Part shown: positions 33,791 to 44,453 of the stretch, in pieces
How the letters are laid out: each line of letters opens with the position of its first letter
How positions within the stretch are numbered: the first letter of the stretch is position 1
Source: Peribacillus kribbensis DSM 17871
GTDB taxonomy: Bacteria; Bacillota; Bacilli; Bacillales; DSM-1321
Assembly (NCBI RefSeq): GCF_000430765.1
Contig: NZ_AUMQ01000022.1
Coordinates: 62,001-126,000, forward strand
Direction of reading: 5' to 3'
DNA length: 64,000 nt
Notes under the pieces: generated by a model
Databases searched by the model: none
Seen by the model: only the letters and a program-made list of their open reading frames with translations
Told to the model about the DNA's origin: nothing
Made by a program: the position numbers and the translations under genes

Positions 33791-34417
33791 TTATCCCACC
33801 ATTCCCATTAAGTATACTACAGTAAAGATAAATACCCATACAACGTCGATAAAATGCCAGTAAAGGCTTGCTACATAAAATTTTGGTGCATTATACAGAT
33901 TGAGCCCCCTGCCTGCATTCCGAAGCATGAGCGAGAGGATCCATAACAAACCAAAGGCCACGTGCCCTCCATGGAAGCCTACCAGCGCATAAAAGGCAGA
34001 GCCAAATGCACTCGAGGTAAAGGTATGCCCCTCATGGACATAATTTCTAAATTCATAAACCTCCAGACCCAGGAAGCAGGCTCCCAGGAACACAGTGATC
34101 AGAAGCCATGCCTGCATCCGCTGAAAGCTGTAGTTTTTCATATGATACATCGCATACACACTAGTCAGCGAACTGACCAATAGAAACATGGTAGCCAAGA
34201 AAGTTAGGGGCATTTCAAAGAGATCCTTTGCCAGCGGATGGCTGGAATCAGGCACCTTATCCTTTAAGGCAAGATAGGTTGCGAAAAGAGAGCCAAAAAG
34301 TACCGTTTCACCGCCCAGGAAAAACCAAAAGCCCAAAAATTTATTTTTTGCTTCAAGGGTTGCTTTTTCAGGCGAGGCAGGCCATGTCATTTCAGTGAAT
34401 TTTTCCTCTGCTTGCAT
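33791..34417 (-). CDS. ctaE: Cytochrome c oxidase subunit III
   Basis: A 208-residue membrane subunit with five helices, the short Bacillus form that lacks two N-terminal helices. The conserved LGFWFFLGGETVLFGS, FYALVGFHGGHVAFG and YWHFIDVVWVFIF stretches identify it. The ATG shares one base with the ctaD stop (TAATG), and AAGGGGG lies upstream. It is part of the caa3 complex. Confidence 0.96.
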   Translation of the reverse strand: MQAEEKFTEMTWPASPEKATLEAKNKFLGFWFFLGGETVLFGSLFATYLALKDKVPDSSHPLAKDLFEMPLTFLATMFLLVSSLTSVYAMYHMKNYSFQRMQAWLLITVFLGACFLGLEVYEFRNYVHEGHTFTSSAFGSAFYALVGFHGGHVAFGLLWILSLMLRNAGRGLNLYNAPKFYVASLYWHFIDVVWVFIFTVVYLMGMVG

Positions 34418-36285
34418 TATGCCTTAACCCCCTTGTCCTCATTCTCAAGATCTTCTTTATGAATATGGAATCCATGATCGTCCTTCACAGAACGGATAAG
34501 CATGGATACCAGAGTAATGCCAAGCCCTATAATCATCACTGGAAGTGCCCATGGCTTGTCATCCACATGGAACAGAATCCCAAATGCTGCAACGAATAAA
34601 CCGAACGAAATAGTGACAGGCAGGAATGAAGCATTCGGCATATGAATGTCACCAAGCGGTTCAGCAGGCGTCATGCCCTTCTTCCCTTCCATCTTCTCAA
34701 TCCAGAATGGGTCTAAACCGCGCACGAGAGGAAGCTGCTTAAAGTTATAGAATGGCGGCGGAGATGGGATGGACCATTCAAGAGAACGTCCGTCTCCCCA
34801 TGGATCATTTCCTACCTTCACACCTTTGACCTGGGTTACTACAACATTGATAAGCATAATAATAACTGCGATTCCCATGAAAAAGGCACCAATTGAACTC
34901 ACCATGTTTCCTGTATCCCAGCCCTGGTTAGGCAGATATGTAAATACACGGCGCGGCATCCCCATCAAGCCAAGGAAATGCTGAATGAAGAAGGTCAAAT
35001 GGAAACCGATCAGGAAGAGCCAGAACGTAATTTTCCCCAGGACTTCACTGAGCATGGTTCCAAACATTTTCGGCCAGTAATAATGTGTACCTGCAAGAAG
35101 CGCCAATACTACACCGCCGACAATAACATAATGGAAGTGGGCTACTACAAAGTAGCTGTCATGATACTGATAGTCGGCTGCTGCGACTGCATTCATGATC
35201 CCGGTAACTCCTCCGGCAACAAATGACGGAATAAAGGCTACAGCATAATGCATGGGAGTGGTGAATTTAATGCTTCCTCCCCACATCGTAAACAGCCAGT
35301 TAAAAATTTTGATACCTGTCGGCACGGCTATGGCCATAGTAGCGACAGCGAATATAGCGTTAGCAATCGGCCCCATACCGACCGTGAACATGTGGTGGGC
35401 CCAGACCATGAATCCTAAAAATCCAATCAGCACAGTTGCAAAAACCATGGAAGAATATCCAAACAGCCTTTTGCGCGAAAAAGTTGCGAATATTTCGGAA
35501 AATAAGCCGAAAGCTGGGAGTATAAGAATATAGACTTCAGGGTGACCAAATATCCAGAAGAGGTGTTCCCAGATGATTGTATTCCCCCCTGCTGAAACAT
35601 CAAAGAAATTGCCGCCGAACATCCTGTCAAACATCAAGAGGAATAATCCTACTGTCAGAGCAGGAAAAGCAAATAAGATGAGTGCAGACGTTACAAATGA
35701 TGACCAGGTGAATAATGGCATCCTCATATATGTCATACCCGGTGCTCTCATGTTAACAATGGTAACGAGGAAGTTAATGCCCCCAATTAGTGTACCGATA
35801 CCTGAAATCTGAAGACCCAGGATATAAAAATCGACACCATGGCTCTTCGCGTTCAATGTAAGCGAGGCATATGAAGTCCAGCCTGCATCAGGTGCTCCGC
35901 CAAGGAACCAGGAACAATTCAGGAAGATCCCGCCGAAGAAAAAGAGCCAGAATCCCAAAGCATTGACGAATGGAAACGCAACGTCCCGCGCTCCGATCTG
36001 AAGAGGGACAGCCGCGTTCATAAAAGCGAAAATCAGAGGCATGGCTGCCAGGAATATCATAGTGGTTCCATGCATGGTTAAAATCTGGTTATAAAGACCG
36101 GCACTGACAAAATCATTGTTTGGCACTGCCAGCTGGATGCGGATGAAAAGCGCTTCCAAACCACCGGCCAAAAAGAAAATTCCCCCGGCCATCAGGTATA
36201 GAATGGCGATTTTTTTATGGTCTACAGTGGTTAAGTAATCCCATACGGTTGCGCCAAACCCCTTTTTTTGAGCAATCGTACTCAC
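34417..36285 (-). CDS. ctaD: Cytochrome c oxidase subunit I (caa3)
   Basis: The 622-residue catalytic heme-copper subunit. Heme a and the heme a3-CuB centre ligands are within the WEHLFWIFGHPEVYIL helix (His and cross-linked Tyr), the HH pair region (WAHHMFTVGM) and HFHYVIVGG. It reduces oxygen and pumps protons across the membrane. The start is GTG after GGGAGG. The C-terminal extension continues past the standard 12 helices, as in Bacillus caa3 enzymes. Confidence 0.97.
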   Translation of the reverse strand: MSTIAQKKGFGATVWDYLTTVDHKKIAILYLMAGGIFFLAGGLEALFIRIQLAVPNNDFVSAGLYNQILTMHGTTMIFLAAMPLIFAFMNAAVPLQIGARDVAFPFVNALGFWLFFFGGIFLNCSWFLGGAPDAGWTSYASLTLNAKSHGVDFYILGLQISGIGTLIGGINFLVTIVNMRAPGMTYMRMPLFTWSSFVTSALILFAFPALTVGLFLLMFDRMFGGNFFDVSAGGNTIIWEHLFWIFGHPEVYILILPAFGLFSEIFATFSRKRLFGYSSMVFATVLIGFLGFMVWAHHMFTVGMGPIANAIFAVATMAIAVPTGIKIFNWLFTMWGGSIKFTTPMHYAVAFIPSFVAGGVTGIMNAVAAADYQYHDSYFVVAHFHYVIVGGVVLALLAGTHYYWPKMFGTMLSEVLGKITFWLFLIGFHLTFFIQHFLGLMGMPRRVFTYLPNQGWDTGNMVSSIGAFFMGIAVIIMLINVVVTQVKGVKVGNDPWGDGRSLEWSIPSPPPFYNFKQLPLVRGLDPFWIEKMEGKKGMTPAEPLGDIHMPNASFLPVTISFGLFVAAFGILFHVDDKPWALPVMIIGLGITLVSMLIRSVKDDHGFHIHKEDLENEDKGVKA

Positions 36286-36392
36286 GTTTAAACCTCCCTT
36301 TGTAAATCGTAAAGCCGCCTTTTATGTAATCAATGACTCTCTTATGCTGCAGAAACTCTATGCGACTTATATCGCTGTTTGATGTCTGTTTT

Positions 36393-37475
36393 TTATTGCT
36401 CAACCTTAAGCCCCATTAAGTAAGCGGTTAACGCGTCGAGCTGGCTTTCACTTAGCTTTTGGTATTTACCAGTCATTAAGTTCCCTGGCTTTACTTTTTC
36501 AGGATCTCTCAGCCAGCGTTTAAGGTTTTCTTCGTTATGCTGAAGAATCCCTGCTATTCTTTCCCTATCGCCAAAAGTGGCCAGGTTAGGAGCCGTACGT
36601 GCTTTTTCCGGCCTGCTGTCGTTAGGTGTGTTAGCATGGCAGCCGATACAGCTTTTATTGAAGATCGCTTCGCCTTCTTTGGCCAAATCCCCTTGTGCCA
36701 CAGGCTTCTTCACATTCTGCATCTCTTTTGTCCATGCTGAAAAATCATCCTGAGACATCGTTCTTACCTTAAAATCCATGTAAGCGTGTGAAGGTCCGCA
36801 AAGCTCAGCGCATTTTCCATAAAACTGGTTTTTGACTTTGGCAGCGCTTTTACTGTCAAACTCAAGCCAGAATTGATTTTCTCCTTCAGGATTCGTATCG
36901 GTCTTTCCCCCGACAGCAGGAATCCAGAAGGAGTGCTTTACATCTGAAGATTTAACATTGAAGTATACTTTCTTGTCTGTAGGAACAACAAGGTCCTGGC
37001 TCGTGATGATTTTTTCATCAGGATATTCAAACTCCCACCAATACAGGTTCGCCCTCACATTGATCACAAGAGCATCCTTTGTTTTCCCCTGCTTATCCTT
37101 CTGCTTCATCGGCCCTACATCCGCCAGGTTAAACGTGTAGGATACCGTTGGTACAGCCAGGACTAATAATAAAAGAATAGGTATAACAGTCCAAATAATT
37201 TCTAAAGTGTGATTCCCTTCCACCTGTTTCGGAATCTTGTTTTCGTTTTTCTTTGTCCGGCGGAAACGGGTAACTACATAGATGAAAATGACAGTTACCA
37301 CAATGATGACCAAAACCATGATGCTTGTGCTCAAAATCGTTAGGTCATACTGCTTCTGTGCAACTTCACCAGCCGGTGTTAAGGTTGACAGGAATGGTTT
37401 TCCACAGCCTGACAGAGCAAGCGCCAGGATTGCAAAAATCGAAATCAGACGCCATTTGTGAAGCCGTTTTCTCAT
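36393..37475 (-). CDS. ctaC: Cytochrome c oxidase subunit II with fused cytochrome c
   Basis: A 360-residue lipoprotein subunit. The lipobox LSGC places the lipidated cysteine at C24. Two transmembrane helices (about 46-70 and 91-114) are followed by a CuA cupredoxin domain with H181, C222, C226, H230 and M233. A C-terminal cytochrome c domain follows, with the heme-binding CIGCH (276-280) and probable axial M334. The fusion defines the caa3 type. It is first of ctaC-D-E-F. AGAGGGG lies 11 bases from the ATG. Confidence 0.97.
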   Translation of the reverse strand: MRKRLHKWRLISIFAILALALSGCGKPFLSTLTPAGEVAQKQYDLTILSTSIMVLVIIVVTVIFIYVVTRFRRTKKNENKIPKQVEGNHTLEIIWTVIPILLLLVLAVPTVSYTFNLADVGPMKQKDKQGKTKDALVINVRANLYWWEFEYPDEKIITSQDLVVPTDKKVYFNVKSSDVKHSFWIPAVGGKTDTNPEGENQFWLEFDSKSAAKVKNQFYGKCAELCGPSHAYMDFKVRTMSQDDFSAWTKEMQNVKKPVAQGDLAKEGEAIFNKSCIGCHANTPNDSRPEKARTAPNLATFGDRERIAGILQHNEENLKRWLRDPEKVKPGNLMTGKYQKLSESQLDALTAYLMGLKVEQ

Positions 37476-37592
37476 AGCTAATGAAACCCCTCTTTCGTAA
37501 AATGTCTTGTTTGCAGCAGTTTAACTGCTTCAATTCTCTCTATATATAAACTTCTTTAAAAAAAAGAAAGAATTCCACCCCTTAATAGAACT

Positions 37593-38534
37593 CTACAGAG
37601 AAGTTACAATAACCATAGCAACAAAAAGAATCGTTAAATAGTTCAGAGAATACACAAACATAATCCTTGCCCACTTTAGATCATCTTTTGATCTATAACC
37701 CTTGATGGCCAGAGTCAGCCAGCCGATATTAAGGATAGTCGCAAGAATGACAAAAGAATATCCAAGATCCATCATAAAGAATGGAAGCGGAAGCAGTGCA
37801 GCTACCCAAAGCATCATGCTTCTTTTAGTGGCTTTAAATCCCTTGACCACTGGAAGCATAGGAATCCCTGCAGCTCTATATTCTTCACATCTTTTCATAG
37901 CCAGCGCATAAAAATGCGGCGGCTGCCAGATGAACATAACCAAAAAAAGCATCCATGCCAGCACAGAAAGCTTAGGTTCCACAGCAGCCCATCCAATAAG
38001 CGGAGGGACAGCACCAGAAAAACTGCCGATGATTGTATTCGAAACCAGCTTTCGTTTAGCCCACATCGAGTAGATCACCACATAGGCAAATGCACCGAAA
38101 GCACCAATTGCAGCTGCTGTCAAAGTAGTAAAAGCTAACAGAATCAGCCCCGCAGCAAGAAAGAAGATCCCTAACGAAAGCACCACTTTTGGACTGAAGC
38201 GCCCGGTTACAGTTGGCCTTTCTTTTTTGCTCTCCATAAGCGGATCAATATCAATATCTATAAAGTTATTTAAGGCACAGGAGCCCGCAATAACAAAAGC
38301 AGATCCTGCAATCGTCAGCAGCACGGTATCCAGGTTGGTCAGAAATCCCTGGCCTGTAAAATGGAGTGCCAGCCAGATACCTGTAAATGCTGTGATAACA
38401 TTTGAATTGACAATCCCTATTTTGATAACGGAAAGAAAATCCTTCCAGACTGACACTTGTTGTTCGGCAGTATCTTGAAGGCCTGTATCGCTGTCTTTAA
38501 GATCAGCATCTGCTAGAGCCCTTGAATTTGACAT
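37593..38534 (-). CDS. ctaB: Protoheme IX farnesyltransferase (heme O synthase)
   Basis: A 313-residue UbiA-family prenyltransferase that adds the farnesyl chain to heme B to give heme O. The first Asp-rich motif lies in [20 protein letters not shown]; the second aspartate region lies near YRSKDD. About nine transmembrane helices are present. The ATG follows GGAGGAGG; an in-frame upstream start adds seven residues. It precedes ctaC by 117 bp and is divergent from ctaA, which makes the next intermediate heme A. Confidence 0.95.
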   Translation of the reverse strand: MSNSRALADADLKDSDTGLQDTAEQQVSVWKDFLSVIKIGIVNSNVITAFTGIWLALHFTGQGFLTNLDTVLLTIAGSAFVIAGSCALNNFIDIDIDPLMESKKERPTVTGRFSPKVVLSLGIFFLAAGLILLAFTTLTAAAIGAFGAFAYVVIYSMWAKRKLVSNTIIGSFSGAVPPLIGWAAVEPKLSVLAWMLFLVMFIWQPPHFYALAMKRCEEYRAAGIPMLPVVKGFKATKRSMMLWVAALLPLPFFMMDLGYSFVILATILNIGWLTLAIKGYRSKDDLKWARIMFVYSLNYLTILFVAMVIVTSL

Positions 38535-39159
38535 AATGTATTCCTCCTCCTGCATTTTCCAAACACTCTAGACACTCTGTATAACCAACTAGCTATATTC
38601 CATTCAGTGGTTGTCCACCTGAATTCAAGAGTTGATTTAAGACTGAAAAATAGTCTATTCTCTGTCTATTAAAACATAACTTCCTAGTTTTTGGTGAACT
38701 TTTTTTGGCTAACTTTTGACGTTTTAGTGAATGTCTGCCATTTTATGGTTTCCATACAGTCTATTTCCAGAACAGATTCCGTATCACAAAACCCATAATT
38801 TTCAGAATACTTGGAGGAGGAAGGAAAAAGGATGATTTGTTCCTTTTTTTATAAGTAATGCCATATTCATCCTCTATATTTCTATCAGACTACGAGTTAA
38901 GTTTCAACTATTTTCAAAATTATCTTTCTTCTTCTTGTAAAAAAAGGCAGAATTGTGTAATATCGAGTGCGTGTCATACTAAATTTTTTGCTATACTATT
39001 ACATATACTTTTTAAAATCACTTTGTATTCAAAAAACTTGTATTTCATCCTGCCGCACACCCTTTTGTAAGCCTTCTCTTTTTTTGTGCTTTTGACTTAA
39101 GGGCCCTTGGAATATGCAATCCTTACAAACACCGAAGTTTAAAAAAGAGGGTGAGAAAA
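38535..39159. other. Long ctaB-ctaA divergent control region
   Basis: A 625-bp gap with no gene that I can support. It is A/T-rich in the middle (about 38820-39060). A possible ctaA promoter is TTGACT (39092-39097), 17 bp, then TGCAAT, with a perfect 10-bp palindrome AAGGGCCCTT (39099-39108) in its spacer that could be an operator. The size fits a regulated promoter pair, because ctaA is under the ResD respiration regulator in B. subtilis. I did not identify ResD or cre sites with confidence. Confidence 0.5.
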
Positions 39160-40119
39160 TTGCAGCGAAGAATTAAATGGCTTGCTGTACTTTCCACGGC
39201 AGGGATGCTTCTTGTCCTGCTTGGAGGTGCATTGGTAACTAAAACCGACTCTGGCATGGGCTGCGGCCGCACATGGCCGCTTTGCAATGGACAATTCATG
39301 CCGACCCAGATCACTCCTGCTCTGGCCATCGAACTGGCCCACAGGCTTGTTTCGGGAGCAGTGGGAATCCTGATCCTGCTCCTCTCCATCTGGAGCTGGA
39401 AAAATATCGGTCATATTCGTGAATCGAAGTTTTTATCCTTCATGGCGTTTTTCTTTCTGGTTCTGCAGGGCCTCATTGGGGCTGCGGCTGTAAAGTGGGG
39501 CCAATCCGACTTTATCCTTGCACTCCATTTTGGTATTTCCTTGATTTCCTTTGCTGCTGTTTTTCTGCTGACACTTCTGATATTTGAAGTAGATAAAAAA
39601 TTCAAGGCTGAGAAGGTAATAATCGAAAAGGACATGAAATTCCATATTTATGGCATCATTACATACAGCTTCCTAATTGTCTATTCCGGAGCGCTTGTCA
39701 GGCATCTTAAAGCAAGCCTGGTCTGCTCAGACTGGCCGATGTGCAAAAACGGCGATTTCAGTCTTCCCGCCAATATGTACCAGTGGGTGCAAATGGGGCA
39801 CAGAACGGCTGCAGGGCTCCTATTCATCTGGATCCTTTATGCTGCAAATAGAGCGTGGAGGAATTATAAAGAGCAAAAGGTCGTGGTCTGGACCTGGTTT
39901 GCCGCTGCCACCCTCGCCTCTCTGCAGGTGCTGTCCGGGGCCCTTATTATTCTGACTAAGCTGAATTTATTTGTCGCTCTTTCCCATGCATTATTTATAT
40001 CCTGTTTATTCGGAATACTCAGCTATTTATCCATCCTCGCTTCTAGAAGCCGGAAGAATGAAATCATGTATCGGGCTGAGAGGGAAGCAGCAGCAGGAAG
40101 GATGGACTCTGTCATTTAA
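39160..40119 (+). CDS. ctaA: Heme A synthase
   Basis: A 319-residue eight-helix membrane enzyme that oxidises the heme O methyl group to the formyl of heme A. Conserved histidines are in [20 protein letters not shown] and LSHALFI. Both extracytoplasmic cysteine pairs are present (CGRTWPLC and CSDWPMC), as in the Bacillus type. I start at TTG because GAGGGTGA is correctly spaced; an in-frame GTG three codons upstream sits on that site. It is divergent from ctaB, and a terminator is shared with pyc. Confidence 0.95.
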   Translation: MQRRIKWLAVLSTAGMLLVLLGGALVTKTDSGMGCGRTWPLCNGQFMPTQITPALAIELAHRLVSGAVGILILLLSIWSWKNIGHIRESKFLSFMAFFFLVLQGLIGAAAVKWGQSDFILALHFGISLISFAAVFLLTLLIFEVDKKFKAEKVIIEKDMKFHIYGIITYSFLIVYSGALVRHLKASLVCSDWPMCKNGDFSLPANMYQWVQMGHRTAAGLLFIWILYAANRAWRNYKEQKVVVWTWFAAATLASLQVLSGALIILTKLNLFVALSHALFISCLFGILSYLSILASRSRKNEIMYRAEREAAAGRMDSVI

Positions 40120-40149
40120 TACCCAGTGCCATCTCTGTAAACACAGTCA

Positions 40150-40185
40150 AGGCCGGTCCAGTTGAACTGGGCCGGCCTCTTTTTT
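40150..40185. terminator. Bidirectional terminator between ctaA and pyc
   Basis: A 12-bp stem, AGGCCGGTCCAG / CTGGGCCGGCCT, with a 5-nt loop, then CTTTTTTA on the plus strand. It serves the two convergent genes. Confidence 0.88.
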
Positions 40186-43100
40186 ATGAGTTTTTTGTTA
40201 TTTCCAGCAGAAGGTCCCCCGTTTGAATAGCCTCACCGTTAGAGACCAGGATTTCTTTCACTGTTCCAGTAAAAGGAGCCTGTACAGTAGTTTCCATTTT
40301 CATGGCTTCTGTGATCATGATATGGTCGCCCCGCTCTACTTTTTCTCCTTTTTCAACTAATACCCTCACGACTGTTCCTGGCATTGTGGCTGGAATGTGC
40401 TCTGGATTTTTCGGATCTGCCTTCAGTTTGGCCGCAACAGCAGACTTGATGCTTTCATCCCGCACCACAGCCTCACGCTGCTGGCCATTAAGCTCAAAGT
40501 ATACCACGCGGGTGCCGTCATTTTGCGGCTGGCTGATGGAAATGAGCTTCACAATCAGTGTTTTTCCAGTCTCGATTTCCACCTCGATTTCTTCCCCCAG
40601 CCTCATGCCGTATAAGAAAGTCGGTGTATCCAAAGGGGAAATATCCCCAAACGAATCAAACATGGCCGAGTACTCGAGGAAAACCTTAGGATACAGGGCG
40701 TATCCCATCAGATCAAACGAAGTGATTTGTCTGCCCAATTCATTGAACAGCTCCTCTTTCAGGGCTTTAAAATCCACCGGTTTAATTAATTCCCCAGGCC
40801 GGACTGTAATCGGTTTTTTGTCTTTTAGGACCACACGCTGTAATTCCTCCGGGAATCCTCCTTCGGGCTGCCCCAGATATCCTTCAAAAAATTCTATCAC
40901 AGAATCGGGAAAATCAATGGTGCTTCCTCTCTCGAGAACAGCCTCTTCATCCAGGTCATTCTGTACCATGAAGAGCGCCATATCCCCTACAACCTTGGAT
41001 GAAGGAGTCACCTTTACCAGATCCCCAAAGAAATAGTTGACCCTGCGGTACATCTCCTTAACTTCTTCCCATCTATCAGACAGTCCGACCGCTTTTGCCT
41101 GCTGCTTTAGATTACTGTACTGCCCGCCAGGCATTTCATGTCTGTATACTTCAGAGTGGGGGGCATTCATTCCTGATTCAAAATCACTATAATACTTTCT
41201 TATATCTTCCCAATAATGGCCCAGCTGCTCCATCCCTGCGATATTGATCTCTGGACGGCGCTCTTTTCCATCCAGGGCATAATACAAGGAATTCAGGCTT
41301 GGCTGTGATGTGAATCCGGCCATGGATCCCAAAGCCGTATCAATGATATCCACCCCGGCTTCAATCGCTCTGGAATACATATAAATGCCATTTCCGCTTG
41401 TATCATGCGTATGAAGATGAATCGGCAGGCTGGTAGTATCCTTCAGCTCCGAGATCAGCCTATAGGCAGCTTCAGGCTTTAACAAGCCCGCCATATCCTT
41501 GATGGCCAGTATGTGGGCTCCCTGGTTTTCCAGTTCCTTGGCAAGGTTCTTGTAATAATCTATATTGTACTTTCTTCTGGATGGATCGTGGATATCACCC
41601 GTGTAGCAGATAGCGGCTTCGGCAATTTTTCCTGACTGCCTTACTGCATCAATGGCCACTTCCATGCCTTTTGCCCAATTCAGGCTGTCAAAGATACGGA
41701 ACACATCAATGCCGGCAGAGGCAGATTGATTGACGAATTCCCTCACTACATTATCTGCATAGTTTTTATATCCAACGGCATTGGAAGCACGCAGAAGCAT
41801 CTGGAATAGAAGATTTGGAATTTGCTCTCTTAATTTCAGCAGGCGATCCCATGGATCCTCTTTTAGGAATCTGTATGCCACATCAAATGTTGCTCCGCCC
41901 CACATTTCAAGCGAAAACAAATCCTTCATGATCTCTGAGGTCGGTTTAGCTATATTAAGCAGATCGGCAGTCCTGACCCTGGTGGCAAGAAGCGATTGAT
42001 GGGCATCCCTGAAGGTGGTGTCTGTCAGGAGGACATGCTTCTGGGCTTTTATCCAGTTGACAACACCCTCTGGGCCTTCATTGTCGAGGATTTGCTTGCT
42101 TCCATGAAAATACTCCTCTGTAACGGATGGGATTCTCGCTTTCTCAAACACTGGCTTTTTCTTTTTTTCGATTCCCGGAAAACCGTTCACCGTTACATTG
42201 GCGATATAATTCAGCATCTTTGTCCCGCGGTCTTTCCTTAAAGAGAATAAGAACAGTTCAGGAGTATTGTCAATAAATCCTGTATCATATTTTCCTGTCA
42301 GGAAGTTTTCATGCTTCACCACATTTTCAAGGAAAGGGATATTTGTCTTGATGCCTCTTATCCTGAATTCCTTCAAATTCCTTACCATCTTGGCTGCGGC
42401 CTGATCAAACGTGAGCGCATGGGTGGACAGCTTAACCAACAGAGAATCATAGTATGGGGTGATGACAGCCCCCTGGAACCCATTCCCGGCATCCAGTCTT
42501 ACCCCAAAGCCGCCTCCTGAGCGGTATACGGAAATTTTCCCGGTATCAGGCATGAAATTATTCAAAGGATCCTCCGTCGTTACCCTTGATTGAATGGCAA
42601 AGCCATGAGTTTTAATTTCATGCTGGCTCGGAATTGCCACCTTATCTCCATGAAGGCCTTCACCTGAGGCAATTAAAATCTGGGATTGCACGATGTCGAT
42701 CCCTGTTATCATTTCGGTGATGGTATGCTCAACCTGCACCCTTGGATTGACTTCTATAAAGTAAAATTTATTGCCGGACACGAGGAATTCTACTGTACCA
42801 GCATTTAAATAATCTACGTTTCTCATTAGCGTGACTGCCGCATGACATATATCATTGCGCAATTCATCAGGAAGCGAAACAGATGGAGCTACTTCCACTA
42901 CCTTTTGATGGCGTCTCTGAACGGAACAATCCCTCTCAAATAAATGGACAATGTTTCCCTCAGAATCTCCCAGGATCTGAACCTCAATATGCTTGGGATT
43001 CAAAACCAGCTTTTCCACATAAATTTCATCATTGCCAAACGCTGCTTTTGCTTCCGATTTAGCACGATCAAAGGATTCGGAAAGCTCTTCCTGCCCCCTT

Positions 43101-43624
43101 ACAATCCTCATTCCGCGGCCACCGCCTCCAAGGGCAGCCTTTAGGATGATTGGATATCCTTCTCTTTCGATAAAAGCCTCCACTTCGGCAAGATTTGAAA
43201 CAGGTCCGTCACTGCCTGGAATAACCGGGATTCCGGCAAGTTCAGCCTGATGCCTGGCTTTTACTTTGTCTCCAAACATATCCAGATGTCTGGTTTCAGG
43301 TCCGATAAAAATCAGGCCTTCCTCCTCACATCTTCTTGCAAATTCAATATTCTCGGACAGAAAGCCATATCCAGGATGGATGGCATCTACTCCGCTCTTT
43401 TTAGCTATTGCAATAATACCTTCAATATCAAGATAAGCCTCTATAGGACCTTTTCCTTCTCCAACCAGATAGGCTTCATCCGCTTTATAACGATGGTAGG
43501 CCCCTGAATCCTCTTTGGAATAGATAGCTACAGTCCTGATATTAAGCTCTGTACAGGCCCTAAAGACACGGATTGCTATTTCGCCGCGGTTCGCAGCAAG
43601 AACCTTAGTAATTCGTCTGTTCAA
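40184..43624 (-). CDS. pyc: Pyruvate carboxylase
   Basis: A 1146-residue biotin enzyme that carboxylates pyruvate to oxaloacetate, the main anaplerotic step. Domains in order: biotin carboxylase (about 1-450, glycine loop GGGGRGM), carboxyltransferase (about 530-800, DTTFRDAHQS), allosteric linker, and biotin carboxyl carrier with AMKM (biotinylated K1109). It starts at TTG with AGAGGTG upstream. In B. subtilis ftsW lies directly upstream; here a gene-free gap and then ylaN occupy that place. The protein is full length. Confidence 0.97.
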   Translation of the reverse strand: MNRRITKVLAANRGEIAIRVFRACTELNIRTVAIYSKEDSGAYHRYKADEAYLVGEGKGPIEAYLDIEGIIAIAKKSGVDAIHPGYGFLSENIEFARRCEEEGLIFIGPETRHLDMFGDKVKARHQAELAGIPVIPGSDGPVSNLAEVEAFIEREGYPIILKAALGGGGRGMRIVRGQEELSESFDRAKSEAKAAFGNDEIYVEKLVLNPKHIEVQILGDSEGNIVHLFERDCSVQRRHQKVVEVAPSVSLPDELRNDICHAAVTLMRNVDYLNAGTVEFLVSGNKFYFIEVNPRVQVEHTITEMITGIDIVQSQILIASGEGLHGDKVAIPSQHEIKTHGFAIQSRVTTEDPLNNFMPDTGKISVYRSGGGFGVRLDAGNGFQGAVITPYYDSLLVKLSTHALTFDQAAAKMVRNLKEFRIRGIKTNIPFLENVVKHENFLTGKYDTGFIDNTPELFLFSLRKDRGTKMLNYIANVTVNGFPGIEKKKKPVFEKARIPSVTEEYFHGSKQILDNEGPEGVVNWIKAQKHVLLTDTTFRDAHQSLLATRVRTADLLNIAKPTSEIMKDLFSLEMWGGATFDVAYRFLKEDPWDRLLKLREQIPNLLFQMLLRASNAVGYKNYADNVVREFVNQSASAGIDVFRIFDSLNWAKGMEVAIDAVRQSGKIAEAAICYTGDIHDPSRRKYNIDYYKNLAKELENQGAHILAIKDMAGLLKPEAAYRLISELKDTTSLPIHLHTHDTSGNGIYMYSRAIEAGVDIIDTALGSMAGFTSQPSLNSLYYALDGKERRPEINIAGMEQLGHYWEDIRKYYSDFESGMNAPHSEVYRHEMPGGQYSNLKQQAKAVGLSDRWEEVKEMYRRVNYFFGDLVKVTPSSKVVGDMALFMVQNDLDEEAVLERGSTIDFPDSVIEFFEGYLGQPEGGFPEELQRVVLKDKKPITVRPGELIKPVDFKALKEELFNELGRQITSFDLMGYALYPKVFLEYSAMFDSFGDISPLDTPTFLYGMRLGEEIEVEIETGKTLIVKLISISQPQNDGTRVVYFELNGQQREAVVRDESIKSAVAAKLKADPKNPEHIPATMPGTVVRVLVEKGEKVERGDHIMITEAMKMETTVQAPFTGTVKEILVSNGEAIQTGDLLLEITKNS

Positions 43625-44092
43625 TTGAAAGCACCTCTAACCTATGTATTTTGAAAAAGAGCGAAAATCCGCTCTTTCATTCCAATAACCATCATTGTTG
43701 AAAAATTCCGACAAATATTGGCAGGAACTTCCTCCTATTCGAAGATGAGACGGAAGAATAAACTCGTATATTCTTACACTATACTACTATATCACTTCAT
43801 TAAAGAAGCTTCAAAAAAGACCTATTTTTTTGTAAAGCTTGCTGCTTTTTATTACAAACTTTGATTCCTCACTTTTTGTGTTACTAAAAAAAGACCTGCT
43901 GCCAAGGTAAAGTTTCCTGGGTATCCATATATGGGCTCATCCAGGTTGATTTACTGTCCCGAAAGTTTAATTTCTACTGATAACAATAGACTCTTCTTAG
44001 CTAGCAAAGAATATGCATCCCCGCCATGACAGTCCGGAAGAAACTAGATCCTTTTTTTATACAGATTCGAGCTCTAAAACCAAAATAAAAAA
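43625..44092. other. pyc leader and gap where ftsW is expected
   Basis: No gene is visible. On the minus strand, 32 bases before the pyc start, lies a terminator-like hairpin (AAAGAGCG / CGCTCTTT at 43656-43677) followed by TTC, possibly an attenuator. A candidate TATAGT -10 for pyc lies at about 43785. No fragments resembling ftsW were found on either strand. Confidence 0.5.
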
Positions 44093-44114
44093 AGCCCCGG
44101 ACTGCACCGGAGCC
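44093..44114 (-). terminator. Terminator after ylaN
   Basis: On the minus strand GGCTCCGG pairs with CCGGGGCT (one mismatch), followed by seven T. Confidence 0.82.
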
Positions 44115-44171
44115 TTCTTACCAAAATATAATAACTGGTTTCTGCCTTTTGGGGCTGCAGCGTGAAGCAGT

Positions 44172-44453
44172 TCATTTCCTTAAAAAAGCTTCATGCAATG
44201 CTGACAGCTCCCGTTCAAGAGTATCAAGCAGCGCCTTCCCTTCCTGCTCAGGAATAAGGCCTAAACGAACTGCAAAATCAATTTCTCGTGACAAACCGAA
44301 CATTTGTGTATCTAAAACCTCTTCGTACAAAGGACATTGAGGCATAGTCAAATTATCCATCTGCACTTTTATCAATTTTAATATCTTGTCAGCATCTGCC
44401 TGTAACAAAGTAAATGCTTTATCGCGATAATTTACCAGCATATCTGAAGCCAT
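44172..44453 (-). CDS. ylaN: YlaN (UPF0358), iron-homeostasis protein
   Basis: A 93-residue helical protein, close to B. subtilis YlaN throughout ([47 protein letters not shown]). Recent work links YlaN to iron homeostasis through the Fur repressor. Its single conserved cysteine lies in MPQCPLYEE. The ATG follows GGGGGATT; an upstream in-frame reading of 37 residues is unsupported. In B. subtilis it lies next to ftsW, which is missing here. Confidence 0.93.
   Translation of the reverse strand: MASDMLVNYRDKAFTLLQADADKILKLIKVQMDNLTMPQCPLYEEVLDTQMFGLSREIDFAVRLGLIPEQEGKALLDTLERELSALHEAFLRK

Noticed and set aside
40302-41036. 244-codon plus-strand frame opposite pyc
   Set aside because: Shadow of pyruvate carboxylase; no ribosome site and biased composition.
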